A DNA stretch of 64,000 bases, taken from contig NC_057923.1 in NCBI RefSeq assembly GCF_018873765.1, positions 10,552,413 through 10,616,412 of the forward strand. The letters run 5' to 3'. A program made the position numbers and the translations under genes. Positions within the stretch are counted from its first letter, which is position 1; every line of letters begins with the position of its first letter. The notes beneath the pieces are model-generated. The model was not told where the DNA came from. It saw only the letters and a list, made by a program, of their open reading frames with translations, and searched no databases. Positions 1 to 13,191 of this stretch are shown here, in pieces. The DNA is from Telopea speciosissima (lineage: Eukaryota; Streptophyta; Magnoliopsida; Proteales; Proteaceae).

Positions 1-534
1 TCGACACCATTTTCTCCTCTTTCATCTTAGTCTACAATTAGTGAGTGGTGAGTTGAGGCTAGTTTCATGGTATCCAGCTCCCTCAAACTGGCCCAGCTCC
101 ACTAAAAATTTCTAGTAAAGGCAAATGGTCAACGAGAGAGAAGATGAATAAAATTTCCAAAAATATTCTTATAACCCATCCATCTTTAAGAAACTGACCA
201 TTACACCCTTTTCCCTTTCTCTTTCTTCGGTCATATTTTTCTTTCCAGTTGTTCTCTCTCTCTCTCTCTCTCTTTCACCTGCATGTCTTTCCACAAAATG
301 GGACATTTAATGAAGTTCATAAAACCCATGAAGGGATGAGCACTGAAGAGTGCAGGAACTGTAAATTGCATCAACAGAACCCACTTATGGATATGTTCAT
401 GGGGTTCTCATATTGGTGGTGGTGATGAACTGATCATGTACCCCCATGCATTCTGAAGCAAATTAAAGAGGATAATTTTGAGGTTTTGGCTGGTAAAAAG
501 AATCATATATTAATTCACCCCAAAAAAATAAAAT

Positions 535-538
<4 letters not shown>

Positions 539-588
<50 letters not shown>
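539..588. repeat. (TA)n microsatellite
   Basis: About 24 uninterrupted TA dinucleotides follow an A-rich stretch. Such tracts are length-variable and prone to assembly error. Confidence 0.95.
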
Positions 589-590
<2 letters not shown>

Positions 591-654
591 CCCTTATTGG
601 ATCTCATTAAAAAAAAAAATCCTTATTGAAAACTGTGGATTCCATTTCACTTGT

Positions 655-955
655 GTGGAAAGCAGAAGCTTCTACAAAGATTTAAGGATCTAGTTTTTCT
701 TCACCCATGGTGAAGAAAATATCTCTTATCCATCTCAAGGGTATTTTGGACCATGAACAATAAGGGAGTTCTGACTCCCTCTCAAGGGAAACCATGCAAG
801 ATTTCTGGAGAGCTTCTGAGAGTTTCTACAAATCAAGACTTAAGGACCTAGTGTCTCTTCACTCATGATAAAGAGAGTATCTCTTATCTATCCCATCTGA
901 TCCTCAGATTGGAGTGGAGAAGGGTATTTTTGACCATCAACAATAAAGAGTGAGA
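655..955. repeat. Diverged tandem duplication
   Basis: Two related segments, about 655-775 and 806-955, share an ordered series of words: a TTCTACAAA motif, TTAAGGA(T/C)CTAGT, TCTTCAC(C/T)CATG, ATCTCTTATC, then GGGTATTTT and a GACCAT(G/C)AACAATAA motif. The order is kept but many positions differ and the second unit carries an insertion. The origin is unknown. Confidence 0.7.
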
Positions 956-2869
956 GTTAATGATGAACCCAGAATTCAATCATAACGTCACCATCGGTGA
1001 AATTATAACCTGGGTTTAGAAAGTTTGACTTATTATTGCATTCAATTATTCAAACATTAAAACACAATATTTCCAAGAATAGGGGTATCCAAAAATGTAT
1101 CCATTTAAGTACAAATATTTAATCTTTCAAACATTTCTCTCACTCTCTCTCTCTCTCTCTCTCTACTTACTTTTACTATTATTATGTGATCATGATAATG
1201 AGTATAATTATGCCAATATGATTTTTGCTTCTATTTCAAGTAATATAAGTTTGAGATTTACATCTGAGCTAGGGTTTGGGAAGGATAAGATGATCAGAGC
1301 TTCCACTTGGTGGTAGGAGGGAGGAAAAGGATGGGGGCAGTCAGTCCCCACCTGTAGTCTTGAGTCTTGACCCTCCCTCCTTCCCCTCCCCCACACACAC
1401 CAAGGGACTCATCTTCTGCCATTCTACCCTCCTCCCATACCTACTTCTCCAATTTGATTATCCCATAAAATTTAAAAAAGAAAAAAAAAAAAACCTCCTA
1501 TTAAATGAGGGGAAAAACAAAGATAGCTAACAAAACCAATATAATTCCTCCATTAATTCTAAGTTTCCACCCCACCACCACTTGTAGTCAATAAAAATCC
1601 AAACCTCGAGCTGCTGCTGCTGCCCAACACAACTCTAATTTTGCTTACATCACTACTTCAGACTCTGTCTCCAGCACTACTGTTTCTCTCTGGCTACGGT
1701 TGTCCTACATTAATGCCACACATTACCATACAATGATCTTATATTAATCTCTCTATCTCTCTCTTTTTCTCTCTGTGGTTGTGTGTGGATCAGAGGATAT
1801 AGAAGCCAAAGAGCAAAATTATTAAGACAGCAACGTCAGCCATTGTCAATAGAAGGAGACAAAAAATGATGGGTAAAATGGTAAATTTAGGTAGATGGGC
1901 TTTTTCTCCACATAAATATTTTTCTACTTCACTCATTCTATGGTCGTTTTCTTGTTGATGAATGGTCAAAGAGGGACTAATGGGTCTGACAACCTCCCTT
2001 GGTTGTCAGGAGGAGAGATGAAAGCTCTATCTCAAGCTCTCTCTCTCTCTCTCTCTGAAAGTGAAAGCTCCCTTTGGTTACCATGAAATTGCGTGAGAGG
2101 GAGAGAGAGAGAGTTCTCACTTCTCTGGTCATTTTCTAGAACAGGAGAGGGATCTGTCTTGCATTCATCTCTCTTTCCTACTCACTGAGGCACTGAATAT
2201 TATATACAGTACTGAAATGTATGAAATTATGCATGAAGAATACATACGTGTTTTGTAAGCCTGTAAGGTATGGCACTATTCATAGAAATCATGAGAAGAG
2301 AATGAAGAATAGTAATATTGTATTTTTGAATTTCAAACCATCTAATCAGTAATCAGAGAAGCAACCACTAGATGCTCAAGAAACCAAATCTGACACATGA
2401 TATGATGCATTCTGAGTCTGAAAATGGGCTTCAGAAACAAAACCGGGTGGATTGGAATGTGATTGCACTTGACAATATTGTAACTGTGGGCGTACTCTGA
2501 TACACTTATGATGCGTTTTAAAATCGTGCGACGAATCTTAATCAAAACAGATAGTATCGTGACATGTGAGGTCCGTCATGAAATGTGAAACTTCATTGGG
2601 CAATCAAAAAAGATATCTTCATTGATCCTCAAAATTAAAAAAACTGAGAAGATTGTGGACTAACCAGTCTTTCATGGCTTAGTTATGTTGATGGAGAAAT
2701 CAGAACCCTTTGATCAATGACACAAGGCTCTGAAATATATGATTGGTGATGCATATCACATGACAATACATCAAAGTTTTCTGCAGGGATGAAATGAGCA
2801 GTAATACCTTAATAAATTGTCAGGAATGGTACTGAGTGTACTAAGGCAATGGATGGTATACATATGTAG

Positions 2870-2872
<3 letters not shown>

Positions 2873-2914
<42 letters not shown>
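2873..2914. repeat. (GA)n microsatellite
   Basis: About 20 GA units lie some 340 bases upstream of the first coding exon of the bHLH-MYC_N gene, in its probable promoter. Confidence 0.95.
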
Positions 2915-2921
<7 letters not shown>

Positions 2922-3254
2922 GATCTACTGATTCTAGTCAGTGATGTATTTTCTATGTTTTGTTCATACTGATAATTAATAATTGGGATAAGAAAGAGGA
3001 AAAAGAAGATGATCAGTTCTGAATGGTGGGGTATTTGAAAAAGAGACAGTTGGGAATCGAGAGAAAATGTAGACCCCACCATTTGATATTTTTTCAATTT
3101 TTAAATCATAATTTCTAGAAGACAGAGAGAGAGAGAGAGGTATAAATTTAAGTATTCTTAGTTGGGTTGCCTCACAATTGGAGGGTAGGTTGTTGGGCAC
3201 TTCTTTCCTTTAGAGATAGAGAAAAAGAGAAGGGAGTCTTAATCTGAAAGGTTG

Positions 3255-3398
3255 ATGGAGCAACAGCTGAACCCATTAGCTGTTACACATCTTCTTCAAC
3301 AAACTTTGAGAAGCTTGTGTATTCATGAAAACTCTCAATGGGTTTATGCTGTTTTCTGGAGGATCTTGCCTAGAAATTACCCACCACCAAAGTAAGGG

Positions 3399-3440
<42 letters not shown>

Positions 3441-4369
3441 CTACAAAATCTTCTGATACATTAATGTTCCATTATTATTTATTACTAATATCATCTTTAT
3501 ATGTTTCTTACAGATGGGATTTGCCAGGAGGAGCCTATGATAGATCAAGAGGAAACAGGAGGAACTGGTAATATTTCATCTAGCTCTGCATTAAGCATAA
3601 GAGATATAGTCATCCCTTATATTGCACCAAGTTTTGATACTTATTATGGTTGATATATGTTAGGATACTAGTATGGGAAGATGGGTTCTGCAATTTTGCA
3701 GCTTCAATGGCCGAGATTGATTCTGGTGATTTGCCAAGCTCATCAGTATATGGGAATAACTATGAATTCCAACACCTCAAAGGCCTGCAACCTGAGCTTT
3801 TCTTTAAGATGTCTCATGAAATCTACAACTATGGAGAAGGGTAAGTATGAACTATGAACTATCATTTGTGAATACCTAAAAAATATATGCTGAAATGATG
3901 GTTTCTTTTATGTGGGCAGTTTGATTGGAAAAGTGGCTGCAGATCACAGCCATAAGTGGGTATTCAAGGAACCAAGTGATCAAGAAACAAACTTCTTGTC
4001 TGCATGGCATAACCAAGGAGACTCAGTAAATACCTAAATATATATATATATATTCATGCATATATGGCTTCAACTGTACTAAAGTTCATATTTTGTTTTA
4101 TGGCCCTTAAATCTGATCACTTCCTTTTTGCCCTTTCCCTTCTTGGACTTTTGCTTTCAAAATTTCAGTATCCAAGGACGTGGGAAGCTCAATTCCAGTG
4201 TGGCATTAAGGTTCATATGTGAACTCCTTTCCTTCCTTTACAACTCTCTCTTGCATGCTACTACCCTGACTTCGAAAAATTTCCTCCATTAATTTGCTTC
4301 TCATAATCTTGCAGACCATTGCTTTGATTGCAGTCAGAGAAGGTGTAGTTCAATTAGGAGCACTTCACA

Positions 4370-4404
<35 letters not shown>

Positions 4405-5051
4405 AGTTCATCAACAATGGCTAATTAATGTTTCCATCTAATTGTGTTGTTAATGTATTCAAGGTGATGGAAGACCTGAACTATGTTGTTCTACTGCGAA
4501 AGAAGTTCAGTTATCTTGAGAGCATTCCTGGTGTCCTCCTACCACATCCATCATCTTCAGCATTCCCCTTCAAGGTAGAAGGATGTAGTTCAGCAGAAAC
4601 TTGGCCCGCCAATGTGGCACTAGCTTCACCAGCAATGACTACAACAGAATTTTACAATCAGTATGGTCAGCCAATAAAGATCACTCCATCCATGAGCAGT
4701 CTTGAAGCACTTCTATCAAAGCTCCCATCTGTAGTACCTTCACCATCCCTATCCTCCTCTGGATACTGTGAATCAACACCGCAGCAGCTTCTATCATTAC
4801 ATCAACCGTCATCCTCGTCCCGATACTGTGAATCAGCTCCTCTACAACTTCTATCCTCACAACAGCCATTGGAATTGATGGGAACACAGAAGGTGGCCAA
4901 GGAAGAGATCGACGAGGAATGTGGACAAGGGAGAGAGATAAGCGAGAGTAGCTGTTCAATGTCATCATATTATCACCATTATTCTCGTCATAATTGTTAT
5001 AATCAGCAACAACATTACCATCACGATCAACAACCCAACAAGGAACTCTAA
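3255..5051 (+). CDS. bHLH-MYC_N domain protein (WNK-related annotation class), 7 exons
   Basis: Exons by GT/AG and reading frame: 3255-3391, 3514-3567, 3664-3840, 3920-4025, 4169-4210, 4315-4371, 4464-5051. They give 386 aa. Residues 1-195 match the N-terminal bHLH-MYC/MYB domain (Pfam bHLH-MYC_N). Visible signatures include QWVYAVFWRILPRNYPPPK, then W-D then DRSRGNRRNWILVWEDGFCNF in part, GEGLIGKVAADHSHKW and the L-x-S-A-W-H element. No basic helix-loop-helix follows. The C-terminal part is low complexity, rich in Ser, His, Tyr and Gln. This matches the plant family often labelled WNK-like or transcription factor MYC/MYB N-terminal protein, in which the domain stands alone; I see no kinase motif. 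In bHLH factors this domain binds MYB and JAZ-type partners, so a nuclear adaptor role is an inference. The start ATG was chosen because the domain begins right after it. Confidence 0.9.
3399..3438. repeat. Poly(A) tract in intron 1
   Basis: About 40 consecutive A lie immediately after the 5' splice site of intron 1 in a 122-base intron. The tract may be shortened or lengthened by sequencing. It leaves the GTAAGG donor intact. Confidence 0.9.
4373..4403. repeat. (TC)n microsatellite at the 5' splice site of intron 6
   Basis: The donor is GTCTCTCT, so the splice site itself is the first unit of a ~15-unit TC repeat. Non-consensus bases after GT suggest a weak donor. The reading frame and family match still support splicing here. 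Confidence 0.85.
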
Positions 5052-8000
5052 ATGATTCCTGGATTGCATAAACAAGTTGCCCATCCATGTCTAACCTGTG
5101 GTTCTAATTTTAGCCTCATAGTTTTATGTCTCATAGCGTGTTTGTACTCAATGAATTCAATGTTGGGAGAGAGAGAGAGTGTGTGTGTGTTAATAACTTG
5201 GGGGTCACAATGTTTGTAATAGAAACTCAGAGAGCTGCTTGCACGGGCCATTAAAGTGAAGGTTTATAGCTTGGGAGATGAATTGTACTCAAGAGTCAAG
5301 TTTGCAGCAGGAGTTTGCAGATCTGGTTCATTTAAATGATAACCAGGTAAAATCTGTGAGGGTTATTAGCAACAAGAATGGTGTTCAAGAATCTAGGGTT
5401 AGGGGTAACAATTTAGGTTTAAACAATTAGTTCAGAGATGGGGCTGAGGATCTTCATTCTCTTCCCATAAATCTTATTACGGTTGTTGCAATGGCTAGAA
5501 TCGAACACCTTGTGTGATCTCCAGCATAATTTGGGTCTTTATCTCCACTATTTTCTTCACAACAACAGTGTAGAACAAGCAAAAATGAAAAGGTAACAAC
5601 TCTCTGACGTTAGGTGAATAGGTAAGTTTGTACTTTGTAGGGTTCCGTGAGGACATAAGATGGGGAGACAAGCATGTTTCATTTTCCTTCTGTTTACATT
5701 CTAAGCAAGTATAAGTGTGGTGGTCTAAAAACATTTGAGGATCATTTTCTTGTAGTAGTTGCTGGGAAAGTACCATCACTTGAATTGAACCCCAGGTCTT
5801 TAAGGTCAAAGGGTATGTCTGCTCCAGAAGACAATCAAGTGATAATGGTATAGGGATCAAACAGTAAATAATCTATTTAAACTCTATTTCGGATGTGCTT
5901 GTAATTGTCCTATTAACTGCAAAACAAGCTCACGAATCTCGTATTGAAACAATGCTCTCTGCATTAGGTTTTGCATAAAATCCCAACTAGCTGTGAAAGA
6001 GAAACATAAATGTGAAAACAGATAGTGAGATATTTCAATAATAATTAGGAAGTAACTGAACTAATTTCTTCCTTCTCTTGAACTTGATCTCCCTTGCACA
6101 TCATTCTGGCTCTAAAGCAAATTTCTCCAACACAAAGTTAGATTCAGAGATTTAGAGGGAGGCAGAATGCCTAATTTCAACAGGCATGCTCACCTGCACA
6201 AGATTTAAAAAAATATTAGACAAAAAGCGAGAGTTAATCTCATCACAGTTGAAACTGTTGATAGTCTGAAAATTCTAGGAAACATTTGGTTGTGAAGCAA
6301 AATAAAGTACTTGAACCAAACAACGGAACCTATTCAGAACATGTCCAGTAGTACTGCAGCATCCATGCATCACTGTCGGCTGACTACATGCAATCAAACC
6401 CATGCTACAGCAGTGCCAACCTCCATGGAGGGTGTAGGTGGGGGGAATCATTAGACAAACAAACTCAACTGTTTAGGTGTGTATGAGCCCATCAGTGAGA
6501 GGCTTAGTTATTCTTAGGTCATGCCTGAAGAAAATCAGGTTATTTCAAACAAAAGTTGCACCTTTCTGAATTGTTTTACAGTTTTACTTATGGGGATTTT
6601 AACCAGTAACATGGAGCCCAATTGATTAGGTGCTAATTGACTGACAACCTACATAACCAAGGACTTTTATTTTTATCACAATTTTGCTGTCTTGGACACT
6701 TGTGCCTCTGTCAGGCACAGACATGGACAATGGCACTTCTGTTTTTTAGTATAAACCAATATAATTTTCACAGCAGATACTGTTTCAGAAACACTGTACC
6801 TCTGTTGAGCACTGACATCTGCATTATCATCCTATTTTTACATTAGATACAATTGATGTTTTGAAGGGCACTGAAATCTCAGTTTGTCATGACCAACAGA
6901 TTTATGCATTGATCCATAAATATAATACTGTGCCAGTATTAAGTATAAAAAGATACAGCACTAACAATCCATTTTTCAATTTTCTTAACTTATTGATTAA
7001 ATCTAATATAATACATTATTTGTAGATTGAGGGATTAATTGATAGCCAACAGAACAGCACTGAAAATTCATTTGCCAACAATATTAGAATATTGATATTG
7101 TTTAACACACTACCCGACTAGTGAATAGAAGAGTTAATTTATAGCCAACAGTTTGGCCCCAACCATGTAGGCAATAATGATCTGATAAACCAACATTCCA
7201 ATTTCATCTAAACCTCACCCCCTCCCAAAAAAAAATAAAAAATTAATAATAATAATAATAATATCTACATATAATTATATAAAGCACGAAAGAACAAAAG
7301 AAAAGATTCACCTTGAGAAGCTAGAAAGGAAGTGGTGAGAGAGGATCACTAAACGTTTTCTATTAGCACACAAGTAGATGGTAAAATTGCTACGTGACCT
7401 TGGTCAAGATTCCTAAATGCCTGCCCCACCCCCGACAAAAGCAAAACAACAAAGTGAGAGAGAGGGCATAGGAACCACCACGAAAAAAAAAAAGGCTTAA
7501 AAATTATCAATACAAACAATAAATAAAATAATGGGCCGTAATTTCTGAGAGATTCTAACGGCAGTAACGGACAGCCCTAAAGTATGAAACCTGCACAAAG
7601 TAGATCCTGAATTCGAAAATTTCAACCACCCAGTCTAAAAGGCTTTTCAGAGTTATCTCCTTTTTAAGGACAGAAGATTACACTCCTAAAATGATATTTC
7701 CACAGATGATTTTCTAAGGGGGTTAAGTTTTGAGGACACTTTTATCCAATACTCAGCAGACTACTTCCCATTATAGGACAGAATGTCCATCTCCCATCCT
7801 TTAGTGGCCAACCTCTATCATATCGTACATTTAGCCATCTTGAATGATTAACATTATTACACAGTTAAAGATATCCACGCATACTGGACTTTAAAATTTG
7901 TAAAATTGGAAAGGAATGCAGAAGCAATTTGGATTGCTAGCTGCTATTAGGCAACAATAACTAATATTTCAGCAGTGCTTCATTCACCAAAAAATAAAAA

Positions 8001-8189
8001 ATATTTCAGCAGTTCTTTAGAGTGGTTTTCTTCATACTTTATTTTATTTTATCTCAAGTTTTTTTTTAAAAAAAAGTGTCTGCTGTTTGCCAGCCATTTC
8101 TTTATGGGAGGAAACATAGCTTAGGTCAAAGTTCTTATAGCCAGTCAATCCTTCCATCTCTGGCCACACCAACCACACTTGAATGCTAC
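5052..8189. other. Intergenic region, no gene recognised
   Basis: The first few hundred bases should be the 3' UTR of the upstream gene. The rest is AT-rich with short A and AAT runs (7212-7264). The open frame on the minus strand at 5495-5860 has no family signature that I recognise. I see nothing else supportable. Confidence 0.5.
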
Positions 8190-8244
8190 CAGTTGTCAAG
8201 GCGTCGCCTAGGCGTTCAGGCGACAGCACGCCTTGCTGACACTT
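8190..8244. mobile_element. MITE fragment, GCGTCGCCTAGGCG type
   Basis: The left side reads GTTGTCAAGGCGTCGCCTAG and the right side carries its imperfect inverse, ending GCCTTGCTGACAC. It resembles the 17026-17142 element, where the same terminal repeat is complete. It is too decayed to place target duplications. Confidence 0.5.
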
Positions 8245-11069
8245 CACGAGTTTACGTTGCTTTATGTTTATTGTTTTGTTTTTTGATGAATATGCTTATA
8301 TTGTATTCAATTTGTTGTTTATTATATGTTTGTTTCCTCATATTAGGCCATTACTAATAATTATATCATATTGCATTGATATGGCTTCTATGTTGCATAT
8401 AAACATAATTATACAAAATTATCATTGCTATATTACATATAGTAATTAATGCACGCCTGGGGTGCTTTTAAAATTTCTCACAACCCACAAATTCTTCACA
8501 ACCCAAACTCTTCTAAAAATTATACACTAGAATTGAAACCAATAAAAATTAAACAAAGCAAGTTCTGAAATTTGGTTCTAGTCGCAGAGGAAACAGGGAA
8601 ATAGAAGGTTAGCATGGATATGGATGAAAAAGATAGCGGAGGAAAGGATGGTGAAAAAGGCCCTTCTGGGTTCCCTCTCTCTTTTCCAGTTTTCCCTGTG
8701 ACCAATACTAACATCTATGTTTGCATTTGATCAATAAGACTTACTCTAGCTGTGACTGGGATGGCAACATGGATAAGAGCAGTGAGATCGATGAATCCGA
8801 ATCTATTGATTGACCTTTGTTGCTTCACGGGGAAAGAAGAAAGAAAAGGAAAAGAGGAAAGGCTGACAATACCAAGCTGTACTTCAACAGAATTTCACTT
8901 TTCAAAAATTCATCACATGAAGAACAGATTTTGTACATGAAAATGGGAGAACAGTGTTATCCTCCTCCTTGGAGCAAGGAAGGTTGTAGACCAATCCAGA
9001 GGATCCTGTACTGATGGACAGTTCCGTTTATCATTGATTCTCTGCCACCAATGAAGATTCAACCACGGACAGACTATGGCACAGAGAACAATGTTTATCT
9101 GATAAACCAAGTTCAGACTCCAGAGTCCACATGAAGGACCAAAGAGTCAGTTGTGGTATCCCACCCCACCCCACCCATCCCTCCCCTTCTGCAATGCACA
9201 CGAAGATTGATCTGGGTTTCCTCTCCCATTCATAAGGGTTACATGCATGTATAATACCATATGCACATGTATACCATGTAAAGATTACCAACTCCAAACG
9301 ATAAGAACTATCAACTTCAAAATGTTAAGTCAGGGAAAGGACACTTAAGTACCATAATTTAAGTTTGGCCTCTCATTTGAGACTGCTAGTGTGCTTGAAT
9401 TTTGTTTCAGAGTCTGAGTAGCAGCATTATTGAATACCAGACCTTAAAATAGCTCAAGTGTAAGTAGAAATGCTATAGGCTTCTTCTTTTTTTTTTTGGG
9501 GGGGGGGGGGGCAGGGGGAGCACTGTGTGACTGTCGTGGTAGAGAAAAAGATGGAGCCTATGATATTTAAAATACACAGTGGAGTTTACCTCTATATGAA
9601 TGAACTCCATATGCAAACATAAAACAGCCTGAGGCAATTCATGGGCTTAGTCCATATTCTTGTTTCTCAATCTGTACAAACACTGGATATATAATCATAT
9701 CAAAGGTAATATGATGTGGACACAAAAAAAAAAAAAAAAAAAATTGAAACAAGAAAGTGTCTTACTAAAAAAAATCTAAAAGAAGTTAGATAATTCATCA
9801 TCAAGAACACGAAGGCTTACTCATATTTATTTTTCTGGTTCAATTTACTTGAGATCATATTTCATTGGGCTTTAGATAAAGTGTTCACTTTTTTATCTCC
9901 CGCCAAATATGTATTGAAGTGATAAATTGGTGTTTCTCCTTGGGCTTTTCTTCCATCTTCATATTCCAACAGAGATGTTTTACCTGGTGAGTAGGGTAAA
10001 GGAAGTTAGTGTGAACCCAAGTGATGGGGATGGCTAAGTCAATGGTCAAAAGACTTGTTACCTTCAAAGAGATACTTGCGGGAAAAAGGGGTATTGAGAG
10101 GTTTTCCTTTTATCTCATTGGCCAACATTTCCTTGTGGAAATGGATATGTCATCTTTTCCAAAGATGCTTCATTTTCAGAAAAAAATAATTCCCCATCCT
10201 TAGTTATTAAGATGGCCATCATGGTTTTCTTAATGGAAATTTGAAGTAAAACATATTCCTGAAAAAAACAATTTGTTGGCAAATTTTTCTCTCCAGAACC
10301 TCTATACTCCTTCCTCTCTTTCCAATTACCAGAGAATCCATTGATCTTTTACCTTTTCCTCATTGGAGACAAGAGTTGCCACAAGGACCTAATGAGAACC
10401 CTAGTGACAATCTAATCATGCAGTGGCCTCACTGCCCTTATCATTTAATACTCCATATAGTTTGGCAGATCCTCTTAACACAGAATTCAGGAGCTCTAAG
10501 TCGGAAAATGTAGTGACCCATCTCTGTGAGTTTAATGGGGTTCCGAGGGATCAGATTCCTCCACAACTTTGATCTAACCCTTATGATGCACAGAATGTGA
10601 GGTGATGATGCTGATGAAGGGAGTTCCTCATATTCCTCTGATACAGGTACAAGCACTGATTAAGATACAATCAGCACTCTGTCTGAAGGCACTAAACTAC
10701 GATCATTAACTTGATGAGCATCAGTCTCACTGATGGACTTTAAATGGATACAACACCCAGCTCCGGTTTTGAAGGGCGCATAGAAAAATAAAATAAAGCT
10801 TGTTTGGCAGCTTGATCTTCCTGTTGAAGTTCAAATTCATATTTGTGGTTTTCTGAAAAAAGATATTTGAGCAACAAGTAAAGGCAAAGCAACCTCTTCC
10901 ATTCAAGGGTAAGAGCTTGTAAGCTAGGAGACGAAGGTCAAGAAGGACGAGAATCTGTCAATTCTTTGTACGGACTAATTGTAATGGTGAATTCTGTGAT
11001 AATGGTCCACGATGTAATCATGGTCAAGGGATGGACCCAGATAGTAGAATTGAAAAATTAAATTTAATT
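8245..11069. other. Intergenic region, no gene recognised
   Basis: No coding or RNA gene was recognised. It contains a run of 14 G at 9498-9511 preceded by a T run, a CCCCA-rich patch near 9162-9182 and a poly(A) tract near 9724-9743. Short open frames lack conserved motifs. Confidence 0.5.
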
Positions 11070-11113
11070 AAATCCGCCTGGATGCCTAGGCGGCACCTAA
11101 GCGACTGCTAGGT
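11070..11113. mobile_element. MITE fragment abutting the copia remnant
   Basis: GCCTAGGCGGCACCTAAGCG matches the right half of the 17026-17142 family (CACCTAAGCGACGCC). It lies directly against the truncated left edge of the copia coding sequence. Confidence 0.45.
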
Positions 11114-11970
11114 ATGCACCTCGGGTTTTTGGATCCACGTGGTTTGTTCATAATTTGGAACCTTAGGTTGATAAGTTATCTCCCCAGACTGTCAAGTCAT
11201 GGTTATTCGAGAACTCAAAAAGGGTATAAATGTTATGATCCTATTACTCAACGACAGTTTGTGAGTGCAAATGTGACAATTTTTGAGAATACTCCATACT
11301 TTTCTGCCACTAGTCGTTCTCTTAACACAGATGTCGTTAGCCCCCCTCCTATTCCTACTCTAGTGCCCTTGGATGAAGTTCCAACCACCGCCTCACCAGC
11401 ATCACTGAAGGTGTATTTGCAGCGTAACAGTGAAGCCTGATTTTGTTCCTCCTGCTTCACAGCCCACCACACAATCTGATCCTCCAGCTGGAGTTCTTGC
11501 TTCCTCCTTGTCTCCTAATGGCTTATAAGTTGCTCTTCACAAAGGTACCCGCTCTTGCACTAAAAAAAATCCATGACTGTATCTTATTAAAATTTTTGTC
11601 TATCGCATCTTTCATCTCCCTTACATAGCTTTGTATTGTCACTCACTCTATTCCTAAAACCTATCATGAGGCATTGTCTCACCCTGGGTGGAAAGTGGCT
11701 ACGGATGCAGAAATTGATGCCTTGAGTTATTGCTAAACATGGACTTTTATGGATTTACCTCCAGGTAAGGACCTTGTGTGGTGTCATTGGATGTCAATCA
11801 AGTACAGTCCAAATAGCTCCGTTGAATGGCTAAAAGTCTATTTGGTTGCGAAAGGTTATACTTAGACGTATGATGTGGATTACTTTGAGACCTTCGCACT
11901 TGTTGCTCAGCTTAATTCAGTTCTTGTGCTCATTTCTTTAACTGGGAATCATTAATGGCCTTTATATCAG

Positions 11971-12360
11971 TTGGATATCAAAAATGCTTTCTTATATGGT
12001 AATTTACATGAGGAGGTGTGTATGGAGCCACCTCTAGGGTATGTTACCCAGGGGGAGGATGCTCGAAGGGTTTGTAAGTTACAAAAGGCAATTTATGGCC
12101 TAAAACAGTCACATAGAGCCTGGTTTGATAAGTTCAGTTCGATTTTTACTCGATGCGGGTTCTTGAGGTGTTATTCTAATCATTCAGTGTTTGTTTGTCA
12201 CTGGGATTCTAGGTTGATTGTATTGGTTGCATATGTTGATGATATTATTATATCTGGGGATGATGTATCTAGGATTATAGAAGTGAAATCTTATCTACAA
12301 CAGCATTTTCAGATGAAAGACTTGGGTGACCTGACCTCAGGTATTTTCTTGGTATTGTAG
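11971..12360 (+). pseudogene. Copia reverse transcriptase fragment
   Basis: The frame starts at MDIKNAFLYGNLHEEVCMEP, followed by the YGLKQS element and the catalytic YVDD motif in VAYVDDIIISGDD, and ends near QMKDLGDL. These are standard copia RT signatures. The frame is lost shortly after 12350, and the next block resumes in another frame. Confidence 0.9.
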
Positions 12361-12416
12361 TGCTTCAGAGTTAAAAAGGGATTAGTCTCTCACAAAGAAA
12401 ATATGTTTCAGATCTT

Positions 12417-12900
12417 TTGTCTGAGACTGGCATGCCTTATTCCAAACCATTTGATACACCTATGGAGCCACACCAGAAGTTTGGGACAAATGATGGTGAG
12501 GAGTTTGACGACAAACACCAGTATAGAAGATTGGTAGGGAAACTCATTTACCTTACTGTTACTAGATCTTACATATCTTTTGCTATTGCAGTTATTAGTC
12601 AGTTTATAGAGTCACCTAAGAAGACTCACTGGGAGGCAGCATGTCGAATATTGAAGTATCTTAAGGGTGCTTCAGGAAAGGGGCTCATTTACCAACCTAA
12701 TCAACATATTGATGTGGTTGGATGCTCTGATGCAGATTGGGCTGGTGCTGACGGTGATAGGACGTCTACTACAAACTAGTGTTCGTTCATTGGTGGCGAT
12801 CTTGTTACATGGAGGAGCAAGAAGCAAATGACTATGGCCAGGTCCAATGCTGAGGCTGAGAATAGAGCCATGGTTCATACAACAACGAGTTAACGAGGTT
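12417..12900 (+). pseudogene. Copia RNase H fragment
   Basis: It carries the YRRLVGKLIYLTVTR and RILKYLKG linker motifs and then the RNase H start CSDADWAG, with its catalytic aspartates. A stop at 12777-12779 interrupts it. The remaining TWRSKKQ and AEAE segments follow in a degraded frame to about 12900. Confidence 0.85.
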
Positions 12901-13191
12901 TAGATCTTTGCTGCAAGAGTTGGGGTTTCCGGTTATACTAAACATATGAAGATGTTTTGTGGCAATCAAATTGCTATCTGCATTGCCAGCTACCAGATGT
13001 TTCACGAAAGGACCAAACACATTGAAATTGATTGTCACTAAATGAAGGATGCAGTAGTGAGAAAGTTGATTGATACTCTGTTCGTTTGTTCTGCAGATCA
13101 ATTGGGTGATATGTTTATCAAGCCTCTGTTTAGCCCGCTTTCGAGAAATGTTGTTCCAAGTTGGGCATAGGTGATCTGTATGTTCTAGCTT

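Larger units (their letters stand above)
1..3254. other. Upstream region of the bHLH-MYC_N gene, no gene recognised
   Basis: I see no convincing coding region here. The short open frames lie over CT/GA microsatellites. It holds CT-rich tracts near 250-272, 1143-1164 and 2036-2055, a TA run at 539-588, a diverged direct duplication at 655-955 and a GA tract at 2873-2914. The last few hundred bases before 3255 should contain the promoter and 5' UTR of the downstream gene. No TATA box or start site could be placed with confidence. Confidence 0.6.

Noticed and set aside
2771-3200. Minus-strand open frames with Ser/Leu repeats
   Set aside because: They translate the GA/CT microsatellites and overlap the probable promoter of the + strand gene; no domain.
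4681-5088. Minus-strand 135-aa frame opposite the last bHLH-MYC_N exon
   Set aside because: It is a shadow of the real exon, with no motif and no start context.
5495-5860. 121-aa minus-strand frame
   Set aside because: No family signature, no splice partners, no neighbouring exons; kept as intergenic.
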